Source: Martinezella rhizogenes (GTDB taxonomy: Bacteria; Pseudomonadota; Alphaproteobacteria; Rhizobiales; Rhizobiaceae). From it: a stretch of DNA of 64,000 nucleotides. The notes beneath the pieces are model-generated. The model saw only the letters and a list, made by a program, of their open reading frames with translations. It made no database searches and was not told the DNA's origin. The stretch is taken from positions 1 through 64,000 of the forward strand of contig JAAMEZ010000041.1 in assembly GCA_013322215.1 (NCBI GenBank). Direction: 5' to 3'. Position 1 is the stretch's first letter, and every line of letters starts with the position of its first letter. The position numbers were made by a program, and so were the translations under genes. This document shows, one piece after another, positions 17,902-26,118 of the stretch.

Positions 17902-18834
17902 TCAGTCCGTCTGCTTGGGAGAGAAGGAGTCGTCCAACAGGTCGCTGGCGTTCAGCTTCTTGTCGATGATCCCGGCTCCATAATAGAGATCGATCGTGCT
18001 TTGCTGGAGCTTCTCGACGTCTGCGTTGATCAGCTGGGGAGCGTGCCTTTCGCGGGTCTGCTTGCCGAGCGCCACGTCATCGGGAATTTTGACGAGCTGG
18101 GCGATAATCTTCGAGTATTCCCGCGGATGCTCGAGCCCCCAGGCGCGAGCCTTGGCGCTGCGGGCGACGAAGTCCTTGAGGATATCGCGCTTGCCTTCGA
18201 TAGCAGCCTCGGAGGCGATGAAATAGGAAAGGCTGGGGTAGTTCTTGCCATCGACGATGATGCGAGCCCCGGACTTGAGCGTCGTGAAGGAGATGTAGGG
18301 TTCCCAGAGCGAGACGGCATCGACCGATCCGTTCGTCAAGGCGAGCGTCGCCTCCGCAGGCGGCAGGAAGACCGGCGTGATGGCGTCTTCCTTGAGACCA
18401 GCCTCTTTGAGCGACTGAAGGATAAGGGCGTGGCCCGCCGAACCCTTCACGAAAGCGACCTTCTTGCCGACGAGATCCTTGATGCCCTGATAAGGTGCGT
18501 CGTTCTTTACGATGATGGCGTTTCCTTCGTACTTTGTGGCGAAGATGGCCTTTGCCTTGACACCACGCGCAGCGGCAAAGGTCAGTGGCGCGTCGCCGAC
18601 CGAACCAGCGTCAAGAGCTCCGGCAGCGAGAGCTTCGAGCAGAGGGGCGGCGTTGGCGAATTCGCTCCACTCGACTTGATAGGGGACGTCCTTAAGCACG
18701 CCGGAAGCGTCCATGACAGCGCGCGCGTTGCCGCGCTGGTCGCCAACGCGAAGAACCTCCTGGGCGGAGGCGACAGTCGCGGCGACGGAGATCGCCACTG
18801 ACAGTGCGAGGCGAATGATTGACTTGGTCTTCAT
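17902..18834 (-). CDS. ssuA: SsuA-like periplasmic substrate-binding protein
   Basis: A 310-residue binding protein with a clear Sec signal peptide (MKTKSIIRLALSVAISVAATVASAQ, cleavage after about residue 24). The mature part has the SsuA/TauA pattern: LRVGDQRGNARAVMDASG, ALAAGALDAGSVGDAPLTFAAA and VSLWEPYISF. It captures sulfonate- or sulfate ester-like substrates in the periplasm for the SsuC/SsuB pair. A longer frame reaches 19167, but the ATG at 18834 has a perfect AAGGAG ribosome site and starts the signal peptide. It lies 22 bases after the LLM monooxygenase gene. Confidence 0.93.
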   Translation of the reverse strand: MKTKSIIRLALSVAISVAATVASAQEVLRVGDQRGNARAVMDASGVLKDVPYQVEWSEFANAAPLLEALAAGALDAGSVGDAPLTFAAARGVKAKAIFATKYEGNAIIVKNDAPYQGIKDLVGKKVAFVKGSAGHALILQSLKEAGLKEDAITPVFLPPAEATLALTNGSVDAVSLWEPYISFTTLKSGARIIVDGKNYPSLSYFIASEAAIEGKRDILKDFVARSAKARAWGLEHPREYSKIIAQLVKIPDDVALGKQTRERHAPQLINADVEKLQQSTIDLYYGAGIIDKKLNASDLLDDSFSPKQTD

Positions 18835-18856
18835 CACAATACTCCTTGATGCGAGG

Positions 18857-20209
18857 TCAGAGCGCAGCGCGCCGCTTCTCGGTTGTCTCGCGTGTTTCGA
18901 ATTGATTGGCTGGCCGTTCGAGACCCAGGGTCTCGCGCAGGGTGGTTCCCGGATACTCCCGACGGAAAAGTCCGCGCTCCTGGAGAACCGGGACGACGCC
19001 TTCGAGGAAGAGGTCCTCGTCGCGACGGATGTAGGGAGGCAGGATGACGAAGCCGTCACACGCACGCTGGGAGTACCAATGGGCCAACTGACTGGCGACT
19101 TCCTCCGGCGTACCGACGGGCGCGAAGAATGACAGGCTTTCCGCATACCATTTTCCGACCTCGGCAACTGTCATTTTCTGTTCAATGGCGCGCTTGATGA
19201 CGTACTGGAAGCGGCCGACGCTGCCGGTGATCTTGTCGGTGATATCGGGGAAGGGTGCATTCTGGGGGAACTGGGCGAGGTCGAAGTTCATGCTCGCCGA
19301 CATGAAGCTGAGGCCTGCCTCGGGCAGAATGAGTTCCTTGAGCTCTCGTTCCTTGTCCAGTGCTTCCTTACGGGTGCGGCCGACCACGGGGACGATGCCG
19401 GGGAGGACCTTTACGGCGTTCTCCGAGCGGCCGCCTTCGACTACCTTTTCCTTGAAGTTCTTGTAGAAGCTTCGTGCGCGCTCCAGTTCAGCATGGACGA
19501 CGAAGATCACCTCGGCATTCTGCGCCGCGATCCCCTGGAACCGGTCCGAAACGCCAGCCTGAATGAGGACCGGACGACCCTGCGGTGGGCGGGGTACGTT
19601 GATAGGGCCGCGGATTTTGAAGAAGTCGCCTTCATGGTCAATGTAATGGAATTTGGTGGGATCCGCGAAGACGCCGGACTTCTTGTCGAGGACGAGCGCA
19701 TCGGCTTCCCAGCTATCCCATAGCTTGCCCATGACGTCCGCAAATTCGATGGCGCGGAGGTAGCGCTCCTCGTGTCCGAAATGTTGCTCCCGGCCGAAAT
19801 TGCGCGCCTCGCCATCGCTGACGGAGGTGACGAGGTTCCAGGCGGCGCGACCGCCGCTGATATGGTCGATGTTCGCCAACATACGGGCGGCGGCATAAGG
19901 CGAGGCATATGATGATGAGATCGTGCCGCCTATGCCGATATGATCGGTGACGGCTCCGAGCGCCGCCAGTGTGGTCAACGGCTCGGGCCTGGTGACGAGA
20001 CGATACTTCACAGTGTCGGCAAAGTGCTGGCCATAGTTGTCGTCGATCGAAAGCTTGTCGGCGACGAAAAGCATGTCCAGCTTCGCGGCTTCTGCGCGGC
20101 GGGCGACGGTCTTGTAGAGCGCCCAGTCGACGCCGCCTGAGGTGGCCGACTCCGGGAGCCGCCAACCGCCGAGATGTGTGCCGGCCTCGAGATAAAGAGC
20201 GAGATGCAT
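18857..20209 (-). CDS. LLM-class flavin-dependent monooxygenase (NtaA/SnaA/DszA family)
   Basis: A 450-residue luciferase-like TIM-barrel monooxygenase of the long NtaA/SnaA/DszA type, which uses reduced FMN supplied by a separate reductase. Typical segments are MHLALYLEAGTHLGGWR, FVADKLSIDD, DHISGGRAAWNLVTS, FGREQHFGHEERYLRA, GRPVLIQAGVSDRFQ and ACDGFVILPPYI. Enzymes of this group oxidise organosulfur compounds, polyamino acids or sulfones. It is the first gene of the operon with the SsuACB importer, so it likely desulfonates or otherwise oxidises the imported compound. The ribosome site (AGGAAGG) overlaps a 19-bp inverted repeat. Confidence 0.93.
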   Translation of the reverse strand: MHLALYLEAGTHLGGWRLPESATSGGVDWALYKTVARRAEAAKLDMLFVADKLSIDDNYGQHFADTVKYRLVTRPEPLTTLAALGAVTDHIGIGGTISSSYASPYAAARMLANIDHISGGRAAWNLVTSVSDGEARNFGREQHFGHEERYLRAIEFADVMGKLWDSWEADALVLDKKSGVFADPTKFHYIDHEGDFFKIRGPINVPRPPQGRPVLIQAGVSDRFQGIAAQNAEVIFVVHAELERARSFYKNFKEKVVEGGRSENAVKVLPGIVPVVGRTRKEALDKERELKELILPEAGLSFMSASMNFDLAQFPQNAPFPDITDKITGSVGRFQYVIKRAIEQKMTVAEVGKWYAESLSFFAPVGTPEEVASQLAHWYSQRACDGFVILPPYIRRDEDLFLEGVVPVLQERGLFRREYPGTTLRETLGLERPANQFETRETTEKRRAAL

Positions 20210-20222
20210 CCGTACGCCTTCC

Positions 20223-20241
20223 TGAGATAATCATTCTCAGA
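20223..20241. promoter_or_regulatory. 19-bp inverted repeat before the LLM/ssu operon
   Basis: CTGAGA-N7-TCTCAG forms a perfect 6-bp-arm inverted repeat (20223-20241), extendable to 9-bp arms with one mismatch. It begins 13 bases upstream of the LLM start codon and overlaps the edge of the ribosome site. It may be an operator for the LysR regulator of this operon (T-N11-A-like symmetry) or an RNA hairpin that limits translation. Known only from sequence symmetry. Confidence 0.4.
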
Positions 20242-20559
20242 AAGACTATTTATATAAAATCTACCGTCAATATAGAAATAATGGAATAATGCTTGGTATC
20301 GAAAGAAAGCCTCAGGGGTCTAATTGTCTGAGGTTTGCGGAAACAGTTTCCTCGTAGGCAACAGTTTTCGCGAATAGCTGCCTACCACGATGACGTCGAA
20401 ATTGTCGCACGCGTGTCCTGATCTGTTGGGGAAAGCCACACATCCCTCCTTCAAGGCGGTGGGGCGGGAACCCGCCAATATGAGCTGCCGAGTCGGATGA
20501 CTGACTGGGAGGCCCCCTCGTCTGGCACGTACACGGTCCAATGCCCCACGCGGGAGGGT
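20242..20559. other. Intergenic region between ietS and the organosulfur operon
   Basis: About 320 bases between the ietS stop and the organosulfur operon. The left-hand side of the operon promoter is AT-rich (20245-20295, TATTTATATAAAATC) and should hold the leftward promoter. A minus-strand frame at 20320-20541 has no recognisable family or convincing ribosome site and is not called. No terminator-like hairpin with a T run was seen after ietS. Confidence 0.5.
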
Positions 20560-23070
20560 TTAAGTCTCAATCAGAATTTCGGGCGCCACCTCTGGAAGGA
20601 TGGGGGTGCTGATCGGGGTGTAGAGATCGACATCAGCCGCAGTTCGCAACGTTGCGACAAGTGCATAACGAACTGCTGTATCACCCCTTCTCTGACCCGT
20701 ATTCTCCCGCCACCATCCGCCAGTCGGATAGATGGCGATAGCGTCACGCTGGGAGAGCTCGACGGCGTTTCCCTCCCAGATATCCCCATGCAGCGATCCT
20801 CGATTGCGAAGAACGGGACCAAGCGTCCAGCCTGTGTCTCCCGCCGCCCTTGCCGGCGGCCTTGCCCCGGCCGCGGCATTGATGCGACGCAAGAAGACAT
20901 CGGGGCGCTCGTCGCCCGGTTTCAACGCAAACCGCAATCCATGCGAAGCGTAGCTGTGACGGCGTGTTTGGCCACGCTCCCCAGGATTGGGCTCAATGAA
21001 ATAGCTGAGCGTGATCCGCAACTGGACCTGGGTTTCTCCAAGAGCCTCGAGCTCCTCCGTCGGCCAGGGAAGCGCGTGCAGGACCATGTCCTTGGTCTCG
21101 ATCCTGCTGCCCACGGTCTTGAATGGTTGCATCTCGTTCTCAATGACCATGGTGACATCGTTATCGAGACTTCCAAGGGCGCGCACCAGTGATGGAACCC
21201 CGAAACCGTAACGCCGCATCAAGGCATTCTTGTTGATCCCGCCAAGATGGGCTTTCATCGTCGGTGTCCATTCCGCCGAATGGACGATCAGCGCCCTGAC
21301 CGTCTCGGACCACAGATCAGGACGCTGCCCCAGGATCTGCGCGCCCATCCTTGCCGCGAGCGCAGTTGCTGCACTGGTCTCGCCGGTCGTCGTGAACGCC
21401 CGGTTCTCAGGCGTCCGATAGGTCGTCAGCAGCGCGAGATCGTCAAGGTGATCACCAATGAGCGTCGCCGGATCTACGCCCAGATTGCCACCCTCGAAGA
21501 CGACATCGGGTTTGAGGGGCCAATCGTAGTTCCAAGTGACGGAGGTGCGGCTACGTGGCATAAGATCGCCGACCTGGGCCATGACACCCCACCCGTTGAA
21601 GACAGGGTCGGTGATTGTCGTCTTCTCGGTAAATGCTCCGACCGTCAGCACATTCCACGCCTGAGCAGGGCTTTCGATCGGCATGATATCGTTGCGGACG
21701 AGATAATCGTTCTGATGGATATCCTCACGAATATTGCCGGCGGAAACCGCAATCAGGCGCGGCGCATTGTCGGCGCCATAGGCAAGTGCGTCGAGAGCCG
21801 CAGACCATGACGACGGACGGCCGCGCCAGTGATCGCCGTCACTGGTCAGGGCAAGGCAGATCGCGCGAGGCCGGTTCGGCGCAACGATCTCGGCACGGGC
21901 GATTGATTGGGCGGTGATGGCGCCGAAGAGATCGGGGTCATTCGCGCCATGGTCGGGCAGAATCTTTACCGACTCCAGTCGGTGCGTCAGGATGATCTGC
22001 CCGGCTCCGGCGAGAACATCGGTCAGGTCACCGTATAGGGCGACGCCGGAAAGCTGGGTGCCATGTCCGCCGTGCCCCTGATTACTGGTGTCTTCGACGT
22101 TCCAGCCGGGATCGAATGCCTGCTGATCCACTGCTGCGAGCGCCGGGAGGATCAAAGGGTGACGTCGGGTAGAGCCTGAATCGAGAAGGCAGACGGCGGG
22201 ACGGTCACCATCGGGGGCCACAATGCGGCCCGCCGTCTCCGCAGCCCAGGCGCGTTGCTCGGCGCCGTCCATCTCCATAAAGAAGGCCGGTGTATCGCGG
22301 GCGGTTCGTAGCTCTGCGATCGTGTCGGTGTGCGCAATGATCCGCCCGAGGGTTTCGGCGCTCGCGTGGACGATCAACACCTCGCGCTCCGGAAACTGAA
22401 GGGCATGTTCACGCACCGGAAGCTCCAGTCGCTCAGCCGCCGTCGCAAAGGTATCTCTGGTCCCGAGACGCAGCCAGACCTCCCACCAGATGGCCGTACC
22501 GGGCACCGGAAAGAACGCCTCGTCATCCGTATAGAGGGATCTGGCCACCGCAAGACGCGCGGTCTCAAGTGAGGCCACGAGCACTTCATTCTTGGGTCCG
22601 TTGTTTCTTTCGACGATCTCACCGTCCACCTCGACCCGTTGGATCCGGTCCTGGTCGCGATATTCGGCCACCTTCTTGAGGTAATAGTCGCGCTGGCGCT
22701 CGGGGACGAAGACGGTGGCGGCAATCGCGTTCCCTCCCTCCCCTATCGGGCGAACGCTAACAAGTTCGATCGGAAACCTGCCCTGGCGGTTTTCGAGCTT
22801 ATCGACGATCTCGCTCTGGGATGAAGGGAGTTCGAACTCAAGATAGAAACCTGGCGTTCCACCCGCAAGGTCGGGCTCGCGGGCTCTCAATTGCGCTTCC
22901 GCGTCTGCCACTGCCCGGGTAAGGGCTTCTGTCAGCTTTACAGCATGCTGAGCCCTATCGCGCACCGGCACGGTTGTGCCGCCACCTCCGCCTCTGGCGG
23001 TGTAGTCCTGGATGTTCCCGTGACCGGGCAAATAAACGTGTGGGAGTGGACGCGGTGGTTCTTCTGCCAT
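20560..23070 (-). CDS. ietS: IetS-like subtilisin-family serine protease
   Basis: An 836-residue S8-family protein. The catalytic triad is visible: D297 in CLLDSGST, H336 in GHGGHGTQLSG, S566 in GETSAATA, with the oxyanion asparagine in AVSAGN. There is no signal peptide; a roughly 290-residue N-terminal region and a 250-residue C-terminal region flank the protease. It starts three bases after the AAA-ATPase gene. This pair matches IetS/IetA, described as a toxin (protease) and antitoxin (AAA ATPase) that stabilise pTiC58 and cause incompatibility, and later listed among antiphage systems. The pair identity is inferred from domain order, size and host group. Confidence 0.88.
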   Translation of the reverse strand: MAEEPPRPLPHVYLPGHGNIQDYTARGGGGGTTVPVRDRAQHAVKLTEALTRAVADAEAQLRAREPDLAGGTPGFYLEFELPSSQSEIVDKLENRQGRFPIELVSVRPIGEGGNAIAATVFVPERQRDYYLKKVAEYRDQDRIQRVEVDGEIVERNNGPKNEVLVASLETARLAVARSLYTDDEAFFPVPGTAIWWEVWLRLGTRDTFATAAERLELPVREHALQFPEREVLIVHASAETLGRIIAHTDTIAELRTARDTPAFFMEMDGAEQRAWAAETAGRIVAPDGDRPAVCLLDSGSTRRHPLILPALAAVDQQAFDPGWNVEDTSNQGHGGHGTQLSGVALYGDLTDVLAGAGQIILTHRLESVKILPDHGANDPDLFGAITAQSIARAEIVAPNRPRAICLALTSDGDHWRGRPSSWSAALDALAYGADNAPRLIAVSAGNIREDIHQNDYLVRNDIMPIESPAQAWNVLTVGAFTEKTTITDPVFNGWGVMAQVGDLMPRSRTSVTWNYDWPLKPDVVFEGGNLGVDPATLIGDHLDDLALLTTYRTPENRAFTTTGETSAATALAARMGAQILGQRPDLWSETVRALIVHSAEWTPTMKAHLGGINKNALMRRYGFGVPSLVRALGSLDNDVTMVIENEMQPFKTVGSRIETKDMVLHALPWPTEELEALGETQVQLRITLSYFIEPNPGERGQTRRHSYASHGLRFALKPGDERPDVFLRRINAAAGARPPARAAGDTGWTLGPVLRNRGSLHGDIWEGNAVELSQRDAIAIYPTGGWWRENTGQRRGDTAVRYALVATLRTAADVDLYTPISTPILPEVAPEILIET

Positions 23071-23073
23071 CGA

Positions 23074-24060
23074 TTATTGCGACGCCGCTCCTTTGCGTTC
23101 GGCTATCGCGAGGGACAGATCGTTCTGGGTGATGCGGTCCCGGTCGGACAGGACGACGAGTTTCGCGGCGTCGGCCGCAGCGCGAGCAATCTCGGCCTGG
23201 CTCAAACCGGCAGCATCTGTAACCGCTTTTGTCCAGTTGATATCCCGGGTGTCGAAGCTGGAAAGGCGCGCTTGCAAAATGCCGGTCGCGACTTCAACGC
23301 TCGGCAATGCATACTCGATGACGTCATCGAACCGCCGAAAGAGCGCTGGATCGAGCAATTCCGGGTGATTAGTCGCCGCCACCACCAGACCGTCACTCTC
23401 ATCCTCCTCGAGGAATTGAAGGAACGAATTGAGGACACGCCGGATCTCGCCCACGTCATTGCGTTCCGCGCGCTTCGCGCCGATCGCATCGAACTCGTCG
23501 AAGAAGTAGACGCCTTTGGTTTCAGCCATCGCCGAGAACACCAGCCGCAACTTTGAGGCGGTCTCCCCCATGAACTTCGTCATCAAGCCATCGAGCTGCA
23601 CGGTGAACAACGGCGTATGGAGTTCACCGGCGAGCGCAGCCGCGGTCATTGTCTTTCCGGATCCGGGGGGACCGATGAGCAACAGTTTGCGCCGTGGGGC
23701 CAGCCCATGGCTGCGAAGCTTATGCTGTTGTCGCTGCTCGAGAATGACTCGTTTCAAACGAGCTTCGAGCTCCGCAGGAAGGATCATGCTCGACAACCGA
23801 ACGTCAGTGTAGCGCACCGCAACCAGGTTCGCGAGATCACCGCGTGGCTGCGCAATAGGAACAGGGGCTTTCTTGCGCCCGGAGGTACGATCCTTGTTGG
23901 CGCGCGCTGCATCGACAAGCTCGCGGAGTTGCACAGCCACCTTTCCATGACCCCTGCGGGCCTCACTTGCTGCAGCCTGCAATGCAATCGTCAGGAACTG
24001 CTCGTCGTCGCCTTCGACGTGGCTCTTCAGCAGCGAGATCAACTGCTGCGCCGTGGTCAT
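23074..24060 (-). CDS. ietA: IetA-like AAA+ ATPase
   Basis: A 328-residue AAA+ ATPase with Walker A GPPGSGKT (about 130-137), Walker B VYFFDEFDAIG (about 184-194), sensor 1 AATNHP, arginine finger FRRFD, and a lid domain ending ITQNDLSLAIAER. An N-terminal helical domain (1-80) precedes it. It is the predicted antitoxin/controller of the subtilase encoded three bases downstream. The frame also has a GTG at 24111, but the ATG at 24060 fits the family start (MTTAQQLISLLKSH) better. This ATG lacks a strong ribosome site of its own and overlaps the stop of a seven-codon frame, suggesting translational coupling. Confidence 0.88.
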   Translation of the reverse strand: MTTAQQLISLLKSHVEGDDEQFLTIALQAAASEARRGHGKVAVQLRELVDAARANKDRTSGRKKAPVPIAQPRGDLANLVAVRYTDVRLSSMILPAELEARLKRVILEQRQQHKLRSHGLAPRRKLLLIGPPGSGKTMTAAALAGELHTPLFTVQLDGLMTKFMGETASKLRLVFSAMAETKGVYFFDEFDAIGAKRAERNDVGEIRRVLNSFLQFLEEDESDGLVVAATNHPELLDPALFRRFDDVIEYALPSVEVATGILQARLSSFDTRDINWTKAVTDAAGLSQAEIARAAADAAKLVVLSDRDRITQNDLSLAIAERKGAASQ

Positions 24061-24080
24061 GACGACTGAGCTCGGTTCAT
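24057..24080 (-). CDS. Possible seven-residue leader peptide coupled to ietA
   Basis: A frame encoding MNRAQSS starts at an ATG (24080) that has an ideal AAGGAG ribosome site 8 bases upstream. Its TGA overlaps the ietA ATG as ATGA. ietA has no comparable ribosome site, so ribosomes may load on the mini-frame and re-initiate at ietA. If ietA instead starts at the GTG at 24111, the AAGGAG would be coincidental. Translation is not shown. Confidence 0.4.
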   Translation of the reverse strand: MNRAQSS

Positions 24081-24309
24081 AGATCGAGCTCCTTCTGATT
24101 GAATGGTCCACATTTGCGTCATCGTGTCCCTCTCGCGGTGACTTTTTGGCACTTTCGAGAGATAGACGCCTCTCCCAAAGAACTGGTTAAAATCCAGTTT
24201 AATGATCGCCATAGCGAAAAGCAATTTGAACGGAGCAACAGTTCCCAACATTTGAGACTGCAACGAGAGCAAATTCTTTCCTATCAGCTTGATGGATACA
24301 TTCGCATGG

Positions 24310-24939
24310 TTATCCATCTATCTCACTCGGCATTGCGTTAGCGATCGAGACCAGCGTCGAACGCATCCAAGCGGGAGCCCGGACCGCATTGGATGCTAGC
24401 GTCTTCTTGTCGCTGGCCGACAGTCGACGCGAGGCGATCTGCGCAACGTCGGCGGCACGCACCGCCCCGACGTGACGAAGGGCCTGAACAACTGTGCCGG
24501 CAGCACTGTCCGGAGCAATAAGGTGCTTGGGCGAAGCGTGGCGCAGATCAACGACGCGCTTATCGAGCACAACACGGCGCGACGGGCCATCAGTCAGATA
24601 GATGCTATGTGCGGGGACCTGTGTTGACAGGCCAAGGGCATTCGCCGCGCGCGCACCGGCGATCTGCACCTGAGATCCGGTCTCCCGCGCCAACGCTTTC
24701 GCCACATCGTCAGGCCTAGGCGAAAGGGCCCCAAGTTGCGGATGAACCTTTGGGAAGTCGTACAGGCCTCGCGTCAGGCGCCGAAGCTTTCCATTCCTGG
24801 CCAACCGAGAAAGCGCTTGGTCGACGGCCGCGCGCGCGGCCACGTCCAGGAAATCACTGGGCGTGAAGACACTGCCGCGCCCGCCGGCACGGGCACGCTT
24901 CATAATTAGGTCTGGAACTGATGTCGCGAGGGGTTTCAT
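24310..24939 (-). CDS. AbiEi-type (DUF6088) antitoxin-like protein, apparently orphan
   Basis: A 209-residue protein with the DUF6088/AbiEi antitoxin pattern. The N-terminal winged HTH includes FTPSDFLDVAARAAVDQALSRLARNGKLRRLTRGLYDFP; the C-terminal part includes GARAANALGLSTQVPAHSIYLTDGPSR and VVQALRHVG. Such proteins normally precede an AbiEii nucleotidyltransferase toxin. Here the next 250 bases downstream hold no gene and are followed by ietA, so the toxin partner is missing or was replaced. It may remain as a DNA-binding repressor or an anti-addiction element against incoming AbiE systems. Confidence 0.8.
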   Translation of the reverse strand: MKPLATSVPDLIMKRARAGGRGSVFTPSDFLDVAARAAVDQALSRLARNGKLRRLTRGLYDFPKVHPQLGALSPRPDDVAKALARETGSQVQIAGARAANALGLSTQVPAHSIYLTDGPSRRVVLDKRVVDLRHASPKHLIAPDSAAGTVVQALRHVGAVRAADVAQIASRRLSASDKKTLASNAVRAPAWMRSTLVSIANAMPSEIDG

Positions 24940-24984
24940 GCGTCAGAAATTAGGCTATATTTTTCTGACATTCAAGAGCGCGCT

Positions 24985-25947
24985 TCATGTTCGAACAATA
25001 TGAGTAGATCCAAGGCGACCATTCACACGGTCGTCGTTCAGTCTACTGCCGGCACGGCTCTGCTTTCTTACATACGAAAGCAATGCCTTGAGTGCGGCGG
25101 AGATATTCCGGTTCTTTGGATAACACAGCATGAACCCCGGATGGGGGGCGACCCAGCCTTCCAGGAGTGAAATCAGACTGCCGTCGTCCAGAAAAGGCTT
25201 CGAAATTGGCTCTATGCCATAGCCTATGCCCTTGCCGCTGAGAGCGGCTGAAAGTGTGTAGGTCGAATCCGACACGATGAGCGAACCGCTGACAGCAACC
25301 TCGAAGCGTTCTTGACCGCGCTGAAACTCCCAGGGGTAGATTGCTCCGGTGTGGGGGCCTCGAAAGTTGATGCAATTATGATGAACGAGGTCTCCCGGTT
25401 CAGAGGGCGCCCCGAAACGGGCGAGATATCTTGGTGAGGCGTAGACAATGCGCTTTAATTCCGGTCCTAACCGAATAGAGACCAGATCGTCCTGGATGCT
25501 CCGGTTAGGGATGACCGCAGCATCAAACCCGGACACCGCGATGTCGACGAGCACATCTCCAATCGTGAGATCGATGGTAATGTCCGTGTAAGCGGCTTCG
25601 AAGCCATTAAGAAGCGGTTCCATATAAAGCCGCATCGGCATACGCGGGACGCAAAGCTTCAGCGTCCCGGAGGGCTTTTCCCGAGGCTCCGTCAGGTCCT
25701 CCATCAAGGTGTCGAATTCGGACATCATTGGCCCGAGGCGCCGGGCCAATCGACTTCCAGCTTCGGTCAATCTGACCGTTCTCGTCGTACGCTGCAGCAG
25801 TTTCGTCCCAAGCCGCCCTTCCAGAACCTGGATTGTGTAGCTGAGAGTGGAAGGCGCGATTTTCAGGGCTGCTGCGGCCCGAACGAAACTGCCGGAATCC
25901 ACGATCATCATAAAAGCACGCAGATTGCCAAAGTCGGTGCCCCGCAT
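24985..25947 (-). CDS. LysR-type regulator divergent from the LLM monooxygenase operon
   Basis: A 320-residue LysR-family regulator: winged HTH at 1-65 (DFGNLRAFMMIVDSGSFVRAAAALKIAPSTLSYTIQVLEGRLG) and an effector domain resembling the DsdA/PtxR-like groups (LVHHNCINFR, WEFQRG, GKGIGYGIEPI). The frame is open to 26010, but the ATG at 25947 has a GAGAGG ribosome site and begins the HTH. It diverges from the LLM monooxygenase gene, the usual layout for a LysR regulator and its target. The 19-bp inverted repeat at 26012-26030 between them is its probable binding site, and a matching one occurs at 41732. Confidence 0.92.
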   Translation of the reverse strand: MRGTDFGNLRAFMMIVDSGSFVRAAAALKIAPSTLSYTIQVLEGRLGTKLLQRTTRTVRLTEAGSRLARRLGPMMSEFDTLMEDLTEPREKPSGTLKLCVPRMPMRLYMEPLLNGFEAAYTDITIDLTIGDVLVDIAVSGFDAAVIPNRSIQDDLVSIRLGPELKRIVYASPRYLARFGAPSEPGDLVHHNCINFRGPHTGAIYPWEFQRGQERFEVAVSGSLIVSDSTYTLSAALSGKGIGYGIEPISKPFLDDGSLISLLEGWVAPHPGFMLCYPKNRNISAALKALLSYVRKQSRAGSRLNDDRVNGRLGSTHIVRT

Positions 25948-26011
25948 TCTTCGAACCTCTCGAATAGTGAAATCGAAAACAAACATATAATCGACAGGAA
26001 TATGCACCAAC

Positions 26012-26030
26012 GTCTATAGAATTAGTAGAC
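26012..26030. promoter_or_regulatory. GTCTAT-N7-GTAGAC inverted repeat (LysR operator candidate)
   Basis: A 19-bp inverted repeat with 5-bp perfect arms (GTCTA/TAGAC) lies between the divergent LysR and LLM genes. An almost identical repeat, GTCTAT-N7-ATAGAC, lies at 41732-41750 before the CMD gene. Position and the shared sequence suggest that the LysR regulator at 24985-25947 binds both. Confidence 0.6.
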
Positions 26031-26118
26031 TTTTGCTTCCTAAATAGGCCCGCCGCCCGCAATTTGAAACCGTCTGTCATGGGCGCGGCACCTCCTTATT
26101 CCTGAAGCAAAGAACGAT

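Noticed and set aside
20320..20541. Minus-strand frame of 73 residues between ietS and the sulfur operon
   Set aside because: No ribosome site, no family resemblance.
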